Shown one piece after another: positions 8,996-15,805 of a stretch of 36,211 nucleotides of DNA (its first letter is position 1; every line of letters begins with the position of its first letter). A program made the translations under genes and the position numbers. Under the pieces are notes generated by a model. It searched no databases. It was not told the DNA's origin and saw only the letters and a program-made list of their open reading frames with translations. Origin of the DNA: VGMA01 sp964655475 (GTDB taxonomy: Bacteria > Chlamydiota > Chlamydiia > Chlamydiales > VGMA01); assembly GCA_964655475.1 (NCBI GenBank), contig CAZZMO010000016.1, positions 1 through 36,211 on the forward strand. Direction: 5' to 3'.

Positions 8996-9542
8996 ACTCG
9001 CCAGTTCTCGTATCAACTTTAATCCGCTCACCCTCTTCGACGAAGATAGGAATCTGTACCTGAGCGCCTGTCTCAACAGTTGCAGGCTTTAATACGCGTC
9101 CACTGGCAGTGTCGCCACGAACGCCTGGTGCCGCTTCTGTGATCAAGAGTTCCATGAATGTAGGAGGAGTGATATCCACTACTTCTCCTTTGTAAAAAAC
9201 CACGTCAAAGAGTGTATCTTCTTTGAGCCATTTGCGATTTTCTTCGATGATATCGAGTGGGATGAGGACTTGGTCAAAGGAAACATCATCCATAAAGGTA
9301 GCGTTATCCCCTTCGATGAAAAGAAGGCGCATTTTTGTTTCGTTGACATCGGCGATATCGAGTTTTTCCCCAGACTTGAAAGTTCTTTCAATGACCCGTT
9401 TTGTTTTGAGGTGTTTGAGTTTGACTCTTGTGAAGGCTTGCCCTTTTCCAGGTTTTACAAGTTCTACTCCAACAACGTTGTATGGGGCTCCTTCGACTTC
9501 AACTTTCATTCCCCCTTTCATAAGGTTGACATCAATCTGCAT
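8976..9542 (-). CDS. efp: Translation elongation factor P
   Basis: EF-P of 188 residues, the full family length, with three beta-barrel domains. The domain I loop KPGKGQAF carries Lys33, the residue modified by EpmA. The C-terminal signature PGVRGDTASGRVLKPATVETG is almost ideal, and the protein ends in TRTGEYVSRVS as chlamydial EF-Ps do. EF-P binds the ribosomal E site and relieves stalling at polyproline. The ATG is preceded by AATAGGAGCAAAAA, a good ribosome binding site. It sits 41 bases downstream of the Inc-like gene and overlaps epmA, so the three genes probably form one transcript. Chlamydia carries two EF-P paralogues; only one is visible here. Confidence 0.97.
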   Translation of the reverse strand: MQIDVNLMKGGMKVEVEGAPYNVVGVELVKPGKGQAFTRVKLKHLKTKRVIERTFKSGEKLDIADVNETKMRLLFIEGDNATFMDDVSFDQVLIPLDIIEENRKWLKEDTLFDVVFYKGEVVDITPPTFMELLITEAAPGVRGDTASGRVLKPATVETGAQVQIPIFVEEGERIKVDTRTGEYVSRVS

Positions 9543-9583
9543 TTTTTTGCTCCTATTAATAGGGGAGAATTGTAGCTCTTTTA

Positions 9584-10363
9584 TTAGTTCTCAGCAAGAG
9601 ACAACACACTGGCATGTTTCTCTAATTTTTTTGACACTTCCTGGAGCCGTCTCACTTCTGATGCAAGTTCTTGTTTCACGGCAGCGAGTTCCTCCTTGAT
9701 TCTAGAGAGTTCTCGAGAAGAAGATTCAATTTGAGACTGGATTTTTACACTTGAGGTGATGAGTTCGAGCTGCGCTTGTTGCTCTACCTTGATATTTGCT
9801 GTGATCTTCATGTAGGCCTCGTAGAGTTCTGGAACGGTCTTTTTCGCAATGTTTTCGAGCTCTTTAGCAGTCTGTTGGAGCTGGAGACGTGTTTTTTCTA
9901 GCTCAAGGTTGGCTTTCTTGAGGGACTCATTTTCCCTTTCATAGAGGCTATTATTATTTTTAAACCGGCGGTTTTCCTCCTGAAGCTCGGCAATTTGTAC
10001 CTTGAGGCCATCGATGTTGCTGAGAAGCTCTTGATTGGTCTCGACGAGCTGCTTTCGAACGGCATCCATTTGTTCGATCTGCTCTTTCATCTCCCGGTAG
10101 TCCGAATAGCTATAGATATAGTACTCCCCAAAAAAGAGGAAGGGGATCATCGTGGCAAAGCCAGCAACGAGCGCCCACTGCTGGAGGACGATCGAAACGA
10201 CGAGGAAGATGATCGTGATGGCGATCCCCGCGATCATCGTATAGTCTTGCCAGTTGAGTTGACACCTAGAACCGAGGGAACTTTCTGAGTGGTGATCGAG
10301 ATCGGGCTCTTCAGAGAGAACACTGAGGGGGCCCGAGTGGGAAAGGGGGGAGATCGCTTGCAT
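9584..10363 (-). CDS. Candidate inclusion-membrane (Inc-like) protein: bilobed hydrophobic domain plus coiled coil
   Basis: A 259-residue protein not recognised by sequence family. Residues 1-40 are polar and Ser-rich. Residues about 43-60 and 63-79 are two hydrophobic segments joined by only two or three residues (LQQW), the bilobed hairpin typical of chlamydial Inc proteins. Residues about 85-255 are a long heptad-rich coiled coil (KQLVETNQELLSNIDGLK; SRELSRIKEELAAVKQELA). There is no cleavable signal peptide. Inc proteins leave by type III secretion and insert into the vacuole membrane with both ends in the host cytosol; that role is inferred from architecture only. The start at 10363 has AAGGAGTCATTT before it, whereas the upstream ATG at 10387 has no ribosome site. 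A septation-type or general envelope coiled-coil protein is the alternative. Confidence 0.75.
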   Translation of the reverse strand: MQAISPLSHSGPLSVLSEEPDLDHHSESSLGSRCQLNWQDYTMIAGIAITIIFLVVSIVLQQWALVAGFATMIPFLFFGEYYIYSYSDYREMKEQIEQMDAVRKQLVETNQELLSNIDGLKVQIAELQEENRRFKNNNSLYERENESLKKANLELEKTRLQLQQTAKELENIAKKTVPELYEAYMKITANIKVEQQAQLELITSSVKIQSQIESSSRELSRIKEELAAVKQELASEVRRLQEVSKKLEKHASVLSLAEN

Positions 10364-10396
10364 AAATGACTCCTTTTCGGCTATCATAAAAAAATT

Positions 10397-10636
10397 ATGA
10401 ATAATATTGAAGAAAGAATTAAGAAGATCATATCTGAAGTTGTTGAAATCGAAATATTAGAGATCGATTCATTGTCCCATTTTGTCGATGACCTCGGGAT
10501 AGACAGCTTAGACAGCGTAGAAATCGTTGTGAGAATAGAAAAAGAGTATGGCATCAGAGTGTCTGATGCGGAGGCGCTCCGATTCAAAACAGTGAAAAAT
10601 CTCTTCGATTTTGTCAAACAGAAGCTCCTTTCTTGA
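10397..10636 (+). CDS. Acyl carrier protein
   Basis: A 79-residue acidic helical carrier protein. The motif LGIDSLDSVEIV (about residues 33-44) contains the serine that receives 4'-phosphopantetheine, and helix III follows (AEALRFKTVKNLFDFV). The sequence is more diverged than housekeeping AcpP (canonical GADSLDTVELVMALE), so this may be a second, specialised carrier rather than the fatty-acid ACP. No fatty-acid genes are adjacent; instead it lies 37 bases before two NSS transporters and is divergent from the Inc-like gene across a gap of about 33 bases. No clear ribosome binding site precedes the ATG. I am sure of the fold and less sure of the pathway. Confidence 0.88.
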   Translation: MNNIEERIKKIISEVVEIEILEIDSLSHFVDDLGIDSLDSVEIVVRIEKEYGIRVSDAEALRFKTVKNLFDFVKQKLLS

Positions 10637-10673
10637 CGACAAAGAATCCCTTTCTTTACACTCTTTGGTCTAT

Positions 10674-12044
10674 ATGGAACATCCAAGAGAACACTGGAGC
10701 TCCCGCTTAGGCTTCTTGATGGCGGCAATAGGGTCAGCCATCGGCCTCGGGATCTTATGGAAGTTTCCCTACACTGTTGGAGCCAACGGTGGCGGACTCT
10801 TCCTCCTCACTTACATCTTATGCGTCGCCTTCCTTGGCATCCCTCTCTTTATTGCAGAGGTGCTTTTGGGTAAAAAGACCCAAAAAGCGGCCGTTTTAGC
10901 ATTCAACATGGTAAAACCAGGGCAAAATGGTTGGAAGATTGGTGCTTATCTTGGGATTTTGGCTTCTTTCCTCATCATGTCCTACTACAGCGTTATCGCA
11001 GGATGGGGGATGAATTACATCTTGATGTCCCTCTCAGGCTTTTATAATAACCTCGTGAAAGAAGAGATCGGTAATGCCTTTAATCTCCTCTCTCACTCAG
11101 CTAGCATTAGCCTTTTTTGGCATTTCGTCTTCACTATGGTCACCATGGGGGTCGTCTTTGCAGGTGTGAGAAAAGGGATCGAATATTGGTCAAAGATCAT
11201 GGTGAAGATCCTACTAGCGCTTCTTATTTTCCTACTGATGTTTTCTCTCTCGTTAGATGGCCTACAAGACGCGATCCATTTCATCTTCTACCCCAATCTA
11301 GACGCATTTAAATTTTCGAGCGTCCTTGAGGCTTTGGGGCTTGCGTTTTTCACCTTGAGTTTGGGTCAGGGGATCATGATCAGCTACGGCAGTTATGTTG
11401 GCCCTAAGGAAAATATTGTGAAGATGGCGAATATCGTGGGGGGCTCTGTGATCATTGTAGCGATCATGGCAGCGCTCATGATCTTCCCTGTGGTATTTAC
11501 CTTTGGGCTCAAGCCTGACTCAGGTTTTGGTCTTGTTTTTCAGACGCTTCCATACTTGTTTGCCCAGTTACCGGCGAGTATGCTCGTCTCAACGATCTTT
11601 TTTTCCCTTTTTGTCTTTACGGCTCTCACCTCAGCTTTTCCTCTGATCGAAGTCGTGGCGGCGAATATTATGGAGCTTTTCCATATTTCTCGGCACAGGG
11701 CGGCACTTGGCACTGCGATTGCGACATTTGTTTTTGGCATACCAAGCGCATGTGCAGGTAGTGGATTGATTTTCCCAGAGTGGGAATCGATCTTCTCCTC
11801 CAATTTTCTCGTGACGATGGATCAGTTAGTTTCAGTTTGGATCATCCCTTTTGCAGGGCTCATCACCTCGATTTTTGTCGGTTGGTGCATGAGCATGGAG
11901 CAAAAGCGGGCAGAATTTCAAAATCAGCGGTTGTTTTCGATTTGGAATTTCTTCCTCAGATGGGTGATTCCTGTAGTGATGATCGTCATCATCATTCAAA
12001 AAAGTGGTTTGTTCAATTTTGATCAGTTAGGGGGCATGTTTTGA
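10674..12044 (+). CDS. NSS-family (sodium:neurotransmitter symporter-like) transporter, copy 1
   Basis: A 456-residue, about 12-helix inner-membrane transporter of the LeuT/SNF family, probably importing amino acids or a similar solute with sodium. TM1 reads GSAIGLGILWKFPY, TM6 FFTLSLGQG, and the TM8 LTS motif is kept. Compared with LeuT numbering, which coincides here, Asn27 of the Na1 site is Ile27 and Arg30 is Lys30, and the TM7 position equivalent to Asn286 appears hydrophobic. The Na2 residues of TM8 (Thr-Ser) remain. The ATG at 10674 matches the family N-terminus (REHWSSRLGF); a longer TTG reading would start inside the ACP gene. No strong ribosome site is visible. It overlaps copy 2 by four bases, and the substrate is unknown. 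Confidence 0.92.
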   Translation: MEHPREHWSSRLGFLMAAIGSAIGLGILWKFPYTVGANGGGLFLLTYILCVAFLGIPLFIAEVLLGKKTQKAAVLAFNMVKPGQNGWKIGAYLGILASFLIMSYYSVIAGWGMNYILMSLSGFYNNLVKEEIGNAFNLLSHSASISLFWHFVFTMVTMGVVFAGVRKGIEYWSKIMVKILLALLIFLLMFSLSLDGLQDAIHFIFYPNLDAFKFSSVLEALGLAFFTLSLGQGIMISYGSYVGPKENIVKMANIVGGSVIIVAIMAALMIFPVVFTFGLKPDSGFGLVFQTLPYLFAQLPASMLVSTIFFSLFVFTALTSAFPLIEVVAANIMELFHISRHRAALGTAIATFVFGIPSACAGSGLIFPEWESIFSSNFLVTMDQLVSVWIIPFAGLITSIFVGWCMSMEQKRAEFQNQRLFSIWNFFLRWVIPVVMIVIIIQKSGLFNFDQLGGMF

Positions 12045-13420
12045 CAAAGAAGGCTAGGGAACATTTTAGCTCGAGAATCGGTTTTTTCTTCGCAGCTATC
12101 GGATCAGCAGTGGGACTCGGTGTCCTTTGGAAATTTCCATACATTGTAGGACAAAATGGGGGAGGTCTTTTTCTTCTCTCCTACATTGCATGCACGATCT
12201 TGATTGGAATTCCCGTCTTTACAGCAGAACTCATGCTCGGGCGGAAAGCTCAAAGAGCGGCGATTGGCGTGTTTACTATTCTCGCTCCCGGTAAGCCTTT
12301 TTGGAAACTTGCTGGCTGGCTCGGGGTGATTTCCTCTTTCATCATCATGTCATTTTATAGCGTGATTGCAGGCTGGGGCCTCAGCTATATTGTGAGCTCC
12401 CTCACAGGCGCTACGACAAATATGAGTGCAGGAGAGGTTAAAAATACCTTCACACTCCTTTTTCGATCACCAGATCTTTGCGTTCTTTGGCACTTCCTTT
12501 TCACACTCATGACGGTGATGATCGTCTTTTCAGGGGTAAGAAAAGGGATCGAGCATTGGTCCAAAATCATGACAAGAGCTCTTTTTACAATGCTCTTTGT
12601 CCTATTCCTTTTCAGCTTATCCCTTGATGGTATGGCTGATGCGGTGAAATTTGTCCTCTACCCAAATGTAGAAACCTTTCATTTTTCAAGCATACTCGAA
12701 GCGCTGGGACTCTCCTTTTTCACATTGAGCTTAGGGCAGGGGATCATGTTTAGCTATGGTAGCTACACATCTGAGCAAGAAGACCTTCCACTTATGTCAG
12801 TGGTAGTCTCTTTCGCAGTCATTGTAGTGGCTCTATTGAGCGCTCTCACGATCTTTCCCGTTGTGTTTACATTCGGATTTGAGCCAGCAGCAGGTACTGG
12901 ACTCATCTTCCAGGTCCTTCCATACCTTTTTGCAAAATTGCCAGGAGGGATGGTCTTTTCAACTGTCTTCTTCATCCTATTCGTTTTCGCAGGGCTCACC
13001 TCAGCCATTGCCTTTATTGAAGTGGTCGTTGCGAACTTGATGGAGATGCTCCAATGGAGTCGTAAGAGAGCGGCGATTGCAGTGGCAACAGGAACCTTTA
13101 TCTTTGGTATCCCTAGCGCACTAGCAGGCTCACAGATGTTCTTCCCCGATTGGGAAGGGATCTACCGGATGAACTTTCTCGATACAATGGATGCCTTTAT
13201 CTCCGTTTGGCTCATCCCTGTCGGGGGATTGATCACTACACTCTTTGTAGGCTGGGCATGGGATAAACAGGCAGCAAGAGAAGAGTTCTACCGCGGCGGC
13301 TACAGAAAGGGAACCTTCACTCTCTGGTACTTCTGCATGCGCTACGTAGTGCCTTGTCTAATCCTCCTCATCATCGTCCAGAAAAGTGGTCTCATCAACT
13401 TTGATCGAGCCCTCCATTGA
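12041..13420 (+). CDS. NSS-family transporter, copy 2
   Basis: A 459-residue tandem paralogue of the preceding transporter, with the same altered TM1 (GSAVGLGVLWKFPY, Val in place of LeuT Asn27) and TM6 FFTLSLGQG. The TM8 motif AGLTSAIAFIEV is closer to LeuT than copy 1. It probably begins at TTG 12041, which shares bases with the upstream stop (TTGA); AGGGGGC about six bases before is a plausible ribosome site and no ATG exists nearby. The shared loss of Na1 ligands suggests the change preceded the duplication. The last 72 bases recur at 13801-13872. A hairpin follows six bases after the stop. The two copies may act as separate transporters with different substrates. Confidence 0.92.
   Translation: MTKKAREHFSSRIGFFFAAIGSAVGLGVLWKFPYIVGQNGGGLFLLSYIACTILIGIPVFTAELMLGRKAQRAAIGVFTILAPGKPFWKLAGWLGVISSFIIMSFYSVIAGWGLSYIVSSLTGATTNMSAGEVKNTFTLLFRSPDLCVLWHFLFTLMTVMIVFSGVRKGIEHWSKIMTRALFTMLFVLFLFSLSLDGMADAVKFVLYPNVETFHFSSILEALGLSFFTLSLGQGIMFSYGSYTSEQEDLPLMSVVVSFAVIVVALLSALTIFPVVFTFGFEPAAGTGLIFQVLPYLFAKLPGGMVFSTVFFILFVFAGLTSAIAFIEVVVANLMEMLQWSRKRAAIAVATGTFIFGIPSALAGSQMFFPDWEGIYRMNFLDTMDAFISVWLIPVGGLITTLFVGWAWDKQAAREEFYRGGYRKGTFTLWYFCMRYVVPCLILLIIVQKSGLINFDRALH
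13349..13420. repeat. 72-bp direct repeat, copy A (3' end of NSS copy 2)
   Basis: By hand count 61 of 72 bases match 13801-13872 without a gap. On the plus strand this copy encodes the end of NSS copy 2 up to its TGA stop. On the minus strand it holds an open frame of 20 residues ending in TAG that matches the C-terminus of the unknown gene at 13810-14802 at 17 of 20 positions. Confidence 0.93.
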
Positions 13421-13425
13421 AATTT

Positions 13426-13448
13426 GAGACTACTTTTTTAGTAGTCTC
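13426..13448 (+). terminator. Hairpin after the acp-NSS operon
   Basis: GAGACTACT (13426-13434) and AGTAGTCTC (13440-13448) form a perfect 9-bp stem around a TTTTT loop, six bases after the NSS stop. The following bases are only moderately T-rich (TTCAATTCT), so termination may be partial; the next gene starts 34 bases later with its own strong ribosome site. Confidence 0.65.
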
Positions 13449-13481
13449 TTCAATTCTAACAAGAAAAGTAGGAGTTAGAAA

Positions 13482-13799
13482 ATGAATGAATTTTTCAAGG
13501 CTCATCCTCTATTAGATAGTTTGATTTTGCTATCGGGATGTCTCTGGTTTTTATACAAGTATTTTAGAACAAGGGATCTGCAATATGTCTTTCCTGTTTT
13601 AGTCATACTGTCAGTGCAGATGGCAAGATGGCCCCTTTTTTTAGATTACCGTATTTCTTTGGGAACTATTGCTCTTATCTGTATAGGTTTTCTTTGTTAC
13701 GAGAAGGTAAGTAAGAGAAAGCTTCCTAGAAGGCTTTATATCATCTGTTTTTCTTGCATCGGGGCATTTTTTCTTGTGAGGCTTGCTCTAGGAATTTAG
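13482..13799 (+). CDS. Small polytopic membrane protein, unknown function
   Basis: A 105-residue protein with about four hydrophobic segments (LLDSLILLSGCLWFLY; YVFPVLVILSVQMARW; LGTIALICIGFLCYE; LYIICFSCIGAFFLV) and basic loops such as KVSKRKLPRR. No family was recognised. GTAGGAG seven bases before the ATG is a strong ribosome binding site, which supports it being a real gene. It occupies the segment between the two 72-bp repeat copies and so appears to have entered between the NSS gene and the minus-strand neighbour. Its codon use looks more AT-rich than its neighbours by eye. A quorum-sensing- or immunity-type small membrane protein is possible but unproven. Confidence 0.75.
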   Translation: MNEFFKAHPLLDSLILLSGCLWFLYKYFRTRDLQYVFPVLVILSVQMARWPLFLDYRISLGTIALICIGFLCYEKVSKRKLPRRLYIICFSCIGAFFLVRLALGI

Positions 13800-13800
13800 A

Positions 13801-13872
13801 GCGCCTTCTCTAATCCTCATCGTCATCATCGAGAAAAGGGGTCTCGTCAATTTTGATCGAGCCTTCCATGGA
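13801..13872. repeat. 72-bp direct repeat, copy B (antisense end of the unknown gene)
   Basis: Matches 13349-13420 at 61 of 72 bases. On the minus strand it encodes the acidic tail and TAG stop of the gene at 13810-14802. On the plus strand it still reads as an NSS C-terminus (LILIVIIEKRGLVNFDRAFH, 14 of 24 positions identical to copy A), but the stop has become a glycine codon. Confidence 0.93.
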
Positions 13873-14802
13873 GGCGAGTCTTTCGCGGATTGTGTCGAGG
13901 TGGTGGCCGAAGGTTTTGAGGTGAAGGAAGATTTCTTCGAGGTTAGAATTGCCCTCTTCTTGGTCTTCTAGTAGGTTTTGATACTCTCTGAAGAGTTCAT
14001 CTAGTGAGAAGTTGATGCTTTTGTCAGAGAAGGCGTATTTGCTGAGGAGGAACATCGCATCCTTCATCTGCTCTCCGCCGATGATCTCTAGGAAGCCACT
14101 ATCTCCCTCTACTTCTACAATGCGGAACGATTCGGTAAGTCCTTGGTCAAGGATTTCAAGGGCATCTTTGTAAGTCATCTGGTTTCTCAAGAGATTTTCT
14201 AGGCCAATGGCGATTGTGAGGAGGTTCATGGCCCCTTTTTCTGTTGGGAATTGATTGAGCTCTTCCCAGAGCTTGATGAATTTTTCGTATTCTGCAGTCT
14301 CTTCAGAAGAAAAATCAGTCTGGTCAATGTAGGACATCTCATCAATCTTTTCTTCAATGAGGGCACATAGGACGACTGGGGATACCTGACGCGATTGGAA
14401 ATTTTCGATGAGGACCTCAACGCGATCTTGGACGATCATGAGCTCTTCGATGAGTCTTGCTTTTCTGATTCCTGTTGATTCGAGAGTTTCGATTCGGAAA
14501 GGGTCGATCTCTTTGATGAAGGTGTGGCACTTAGCTTCAATCTCTTTTATTGTAAGTTCCATATCTTCTGGGAGGAGGATCAGGGAAGAAATGAGCGAAC
14601 AAAGTTCTGTTGCTTGCTTAGCCTGTGTTTCTGAGTGGGTCGGAGCTTGGATATTTTCAAGTAAGGGGAGTGAGTCTTGCAAGTTGGAAAGGGAGCGGAT
14701 CAAAAGGGAAGATTTCCCTTTTTTCAGTGCTTCATCGATGTGGCGAAGGTGGACCAATGTATTTTGGACCGTTTTAAAAGTATAAGTGAAAAGATATTTC
14801 AT
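13810..14802 (-). CDS. Unknown helical protein with acidic C-terminus
   Basis: A 330-residue protein of no recognised family. It has no signal peptide and no membrane helix. It is predicted to be almost all alpha-helical, rich in Glu, Leu and Ile (ELCSLISSLILLPEDMELTIKE), and ends in an acidic run (DDDDED). The ATG at 14802 is preceded by AACAGGAGAAAAAGTTA, a good ribosome site. It is divergent from the DMT transporter across 128 bases and convergent with the small membrane gene, ending 10 bases from it. Its last 20 codons lie on repeat copy B, antisense to a relic NSS C-terminus. A cytosolic scaffold or secreted helical effector would fit the architecture, but no function is claimed. Confidence 0.85.
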   Translation of the reverse strand: MKYLFTYTFKTVQNTLVHLRHIDEALKKGKSSLLIRSLSNLQDSLPLLENIQAPTHSETQAKQATELCSLISSLILLPEDMELTIKEIEAKCHTFIKEIDPFRIETLESTGIRKARLIEELMIVQDRVEVLIENFQSRQVSPVVLCALIEEKIDEMSYIDQTDFSSEETAEYEKFIKLWEELNQFPTEKGAMNLLTIAIGLENLLRNQMTYKDALEILDQGLTESFRIVEVEGDSGFLEIIGGEQMKDAMFLLSKYAFSDKSINFSLDELFREYQNLLEDQEEGNSNLEEIFLHLKTFGHHLDTIRERLASMEGSIKIDETPFLDDDDED

Positions 14803-14930
14803 TAACTTTTTCTCCTGTTCTTGAGAACCTAATCTCTTTTAAACCCGATTTTTTTCAGCTTTTTTTCTCCATTTATTATACAACATTTGAAAACACTACT
14901 TGCGAGATTTTCTCGTATTGAGATATTTAG

Positions 14931-15800
14931 ATGCTTATGAAATACCTTCTCGGCGTTTTTTGCATCATCGTTGCAAGCTTTGCTTTTGCGGTTATTGGTA
15001 TCTTGGGAACCATGATTGAGAACCATATTCATTGTATGGTTATGGTCTTTTTTCAGAATATCATCACCCTATGCTTGTTCCTCCCATGGTTTTTTTCAAA
15101 AGGTGTAAAAGATTTAAAGTCAAGGTGTTATAACACTCATCTCTTGAGGGCCATTTGTGGGGTTATGGCGAGTTTCCTCCTCTACTTCTCCTTAAGACAG
15201 CTCGATCTATATGATGTGGTCCTTTTAGAAAATAGCTCTCCCTTAATCATTCCTCTCATCGCTATGCTCGTCTTAAAAGAAAGGATCTCGTGGATGGTGT
15301 GGCTTTCTCTATCTATAGGATTTACAGGGATTTACTTCGTGATTCTTCCTCCTGATGGTGTGGATATCGAGTGGAGGCTCATCTGGCCGCTAGGCGCTGC
15401 CTTTTTCGTCGCTTGTAGCTTTGTTCTAGTAAAAACAATCGACTGGCGAGAGTCACTCAAATCCACCCTCTTTTACTACTTCCTCTTCTCGACGTTTCTT
15501 TCTTTCCCTTTCATTCTCCTACATCCTGTTATCTCTTTTCATCGCAATACTTGGGTCTGTCTCATAGGTGTAGGGCTTGCAATGGCTATAGCTCAAGGTT
15601 TCTTAGTTCTTGGTTATCGCTTTTCAGAAGCAGGAAAGCTAGCTCCTTTCAGTTACTTCGAGGTGGTCTTTGGACTTATTTTAGGGCGTTTCTTCCTCCA
15701 TTTGCCACTGACCTCCCATGCTTTAGGTGGCTCAGTCTTTGTCTTTCTGAGTGGGCTTTTCATGATTCTCTTTGAGAGAAGAATCCGTGCAATGGAGTAG
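14931..15800 (+). CDS. DMT-superfamily (EamA-type) transporter
   Basis: A 289-residue inner-membrane protein with about ten hydrophobic helices in two EamA repeats. The first repeat ends in LLENSSPLIIPLIAMLVLKERISW, cut here as LENSSPLIIPLIAMLVLKER, a typical EamA signature, and the second has SEAGKLAPFSYFEVVFGLILG. Members export or exchange metabolites; in Chlamydia and Rickettsia some import S-adenosylmethionine. The neighbouring gene is a double SAM methyltransferase, which makes SAM/SAH exchange worth considering, though the two genes are convergent and not an operon. The start may be ATG 14931 or ATG 14937; neither has a strong ribosome site. The stop is five bases from that of the methyltransferase. 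Confidence 0.88.
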   Translation: MLMKYLLGVFCIIVASFAFAVIGILGTMIENHIHCMVMVFFQNIITLCLFLPWFFSKGVKDLKSRCYNTHLLRAICGVMASFLLYFSLRQLDLYDVVLLENSSPLIIPLIAMLVLKERISWMVWLSLSIGFTGIYFVILPPDGVDIEWRLIWPLGAAFFVACSFVLVKTIDWRESLKSTLFYYFLFSTFLSFPFILLHPVISFHRNTWVCLIGVGLAMAIAQGFLVLGYRFSEAGKLAPFSYFEVVFGLILGRFFLHLPLTSHALGGSVFVFLSGLFMILFERRIRAME

Positions 15801-15805
15801 ATTTT

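Noticed and set aside
8996..9076. Longer N-terminus for epmA from TTG 9076
   Set aside because: The extra codons lie wholly within efp, lack a ribosome site and do not match EpmA; ATG 8995 fits the family.
9223..9699. 158-codon plus-strand frame over efp
   Set aside because: Antisense to a certain gene, no family resemblance and no ribosome site.
14408..14785. 125-codon plus-strand frame over the unknown minus-strand gene
   Set aside because: The minus-strand gene has a good ribosome site and plausible composition; the plus frame has neither.
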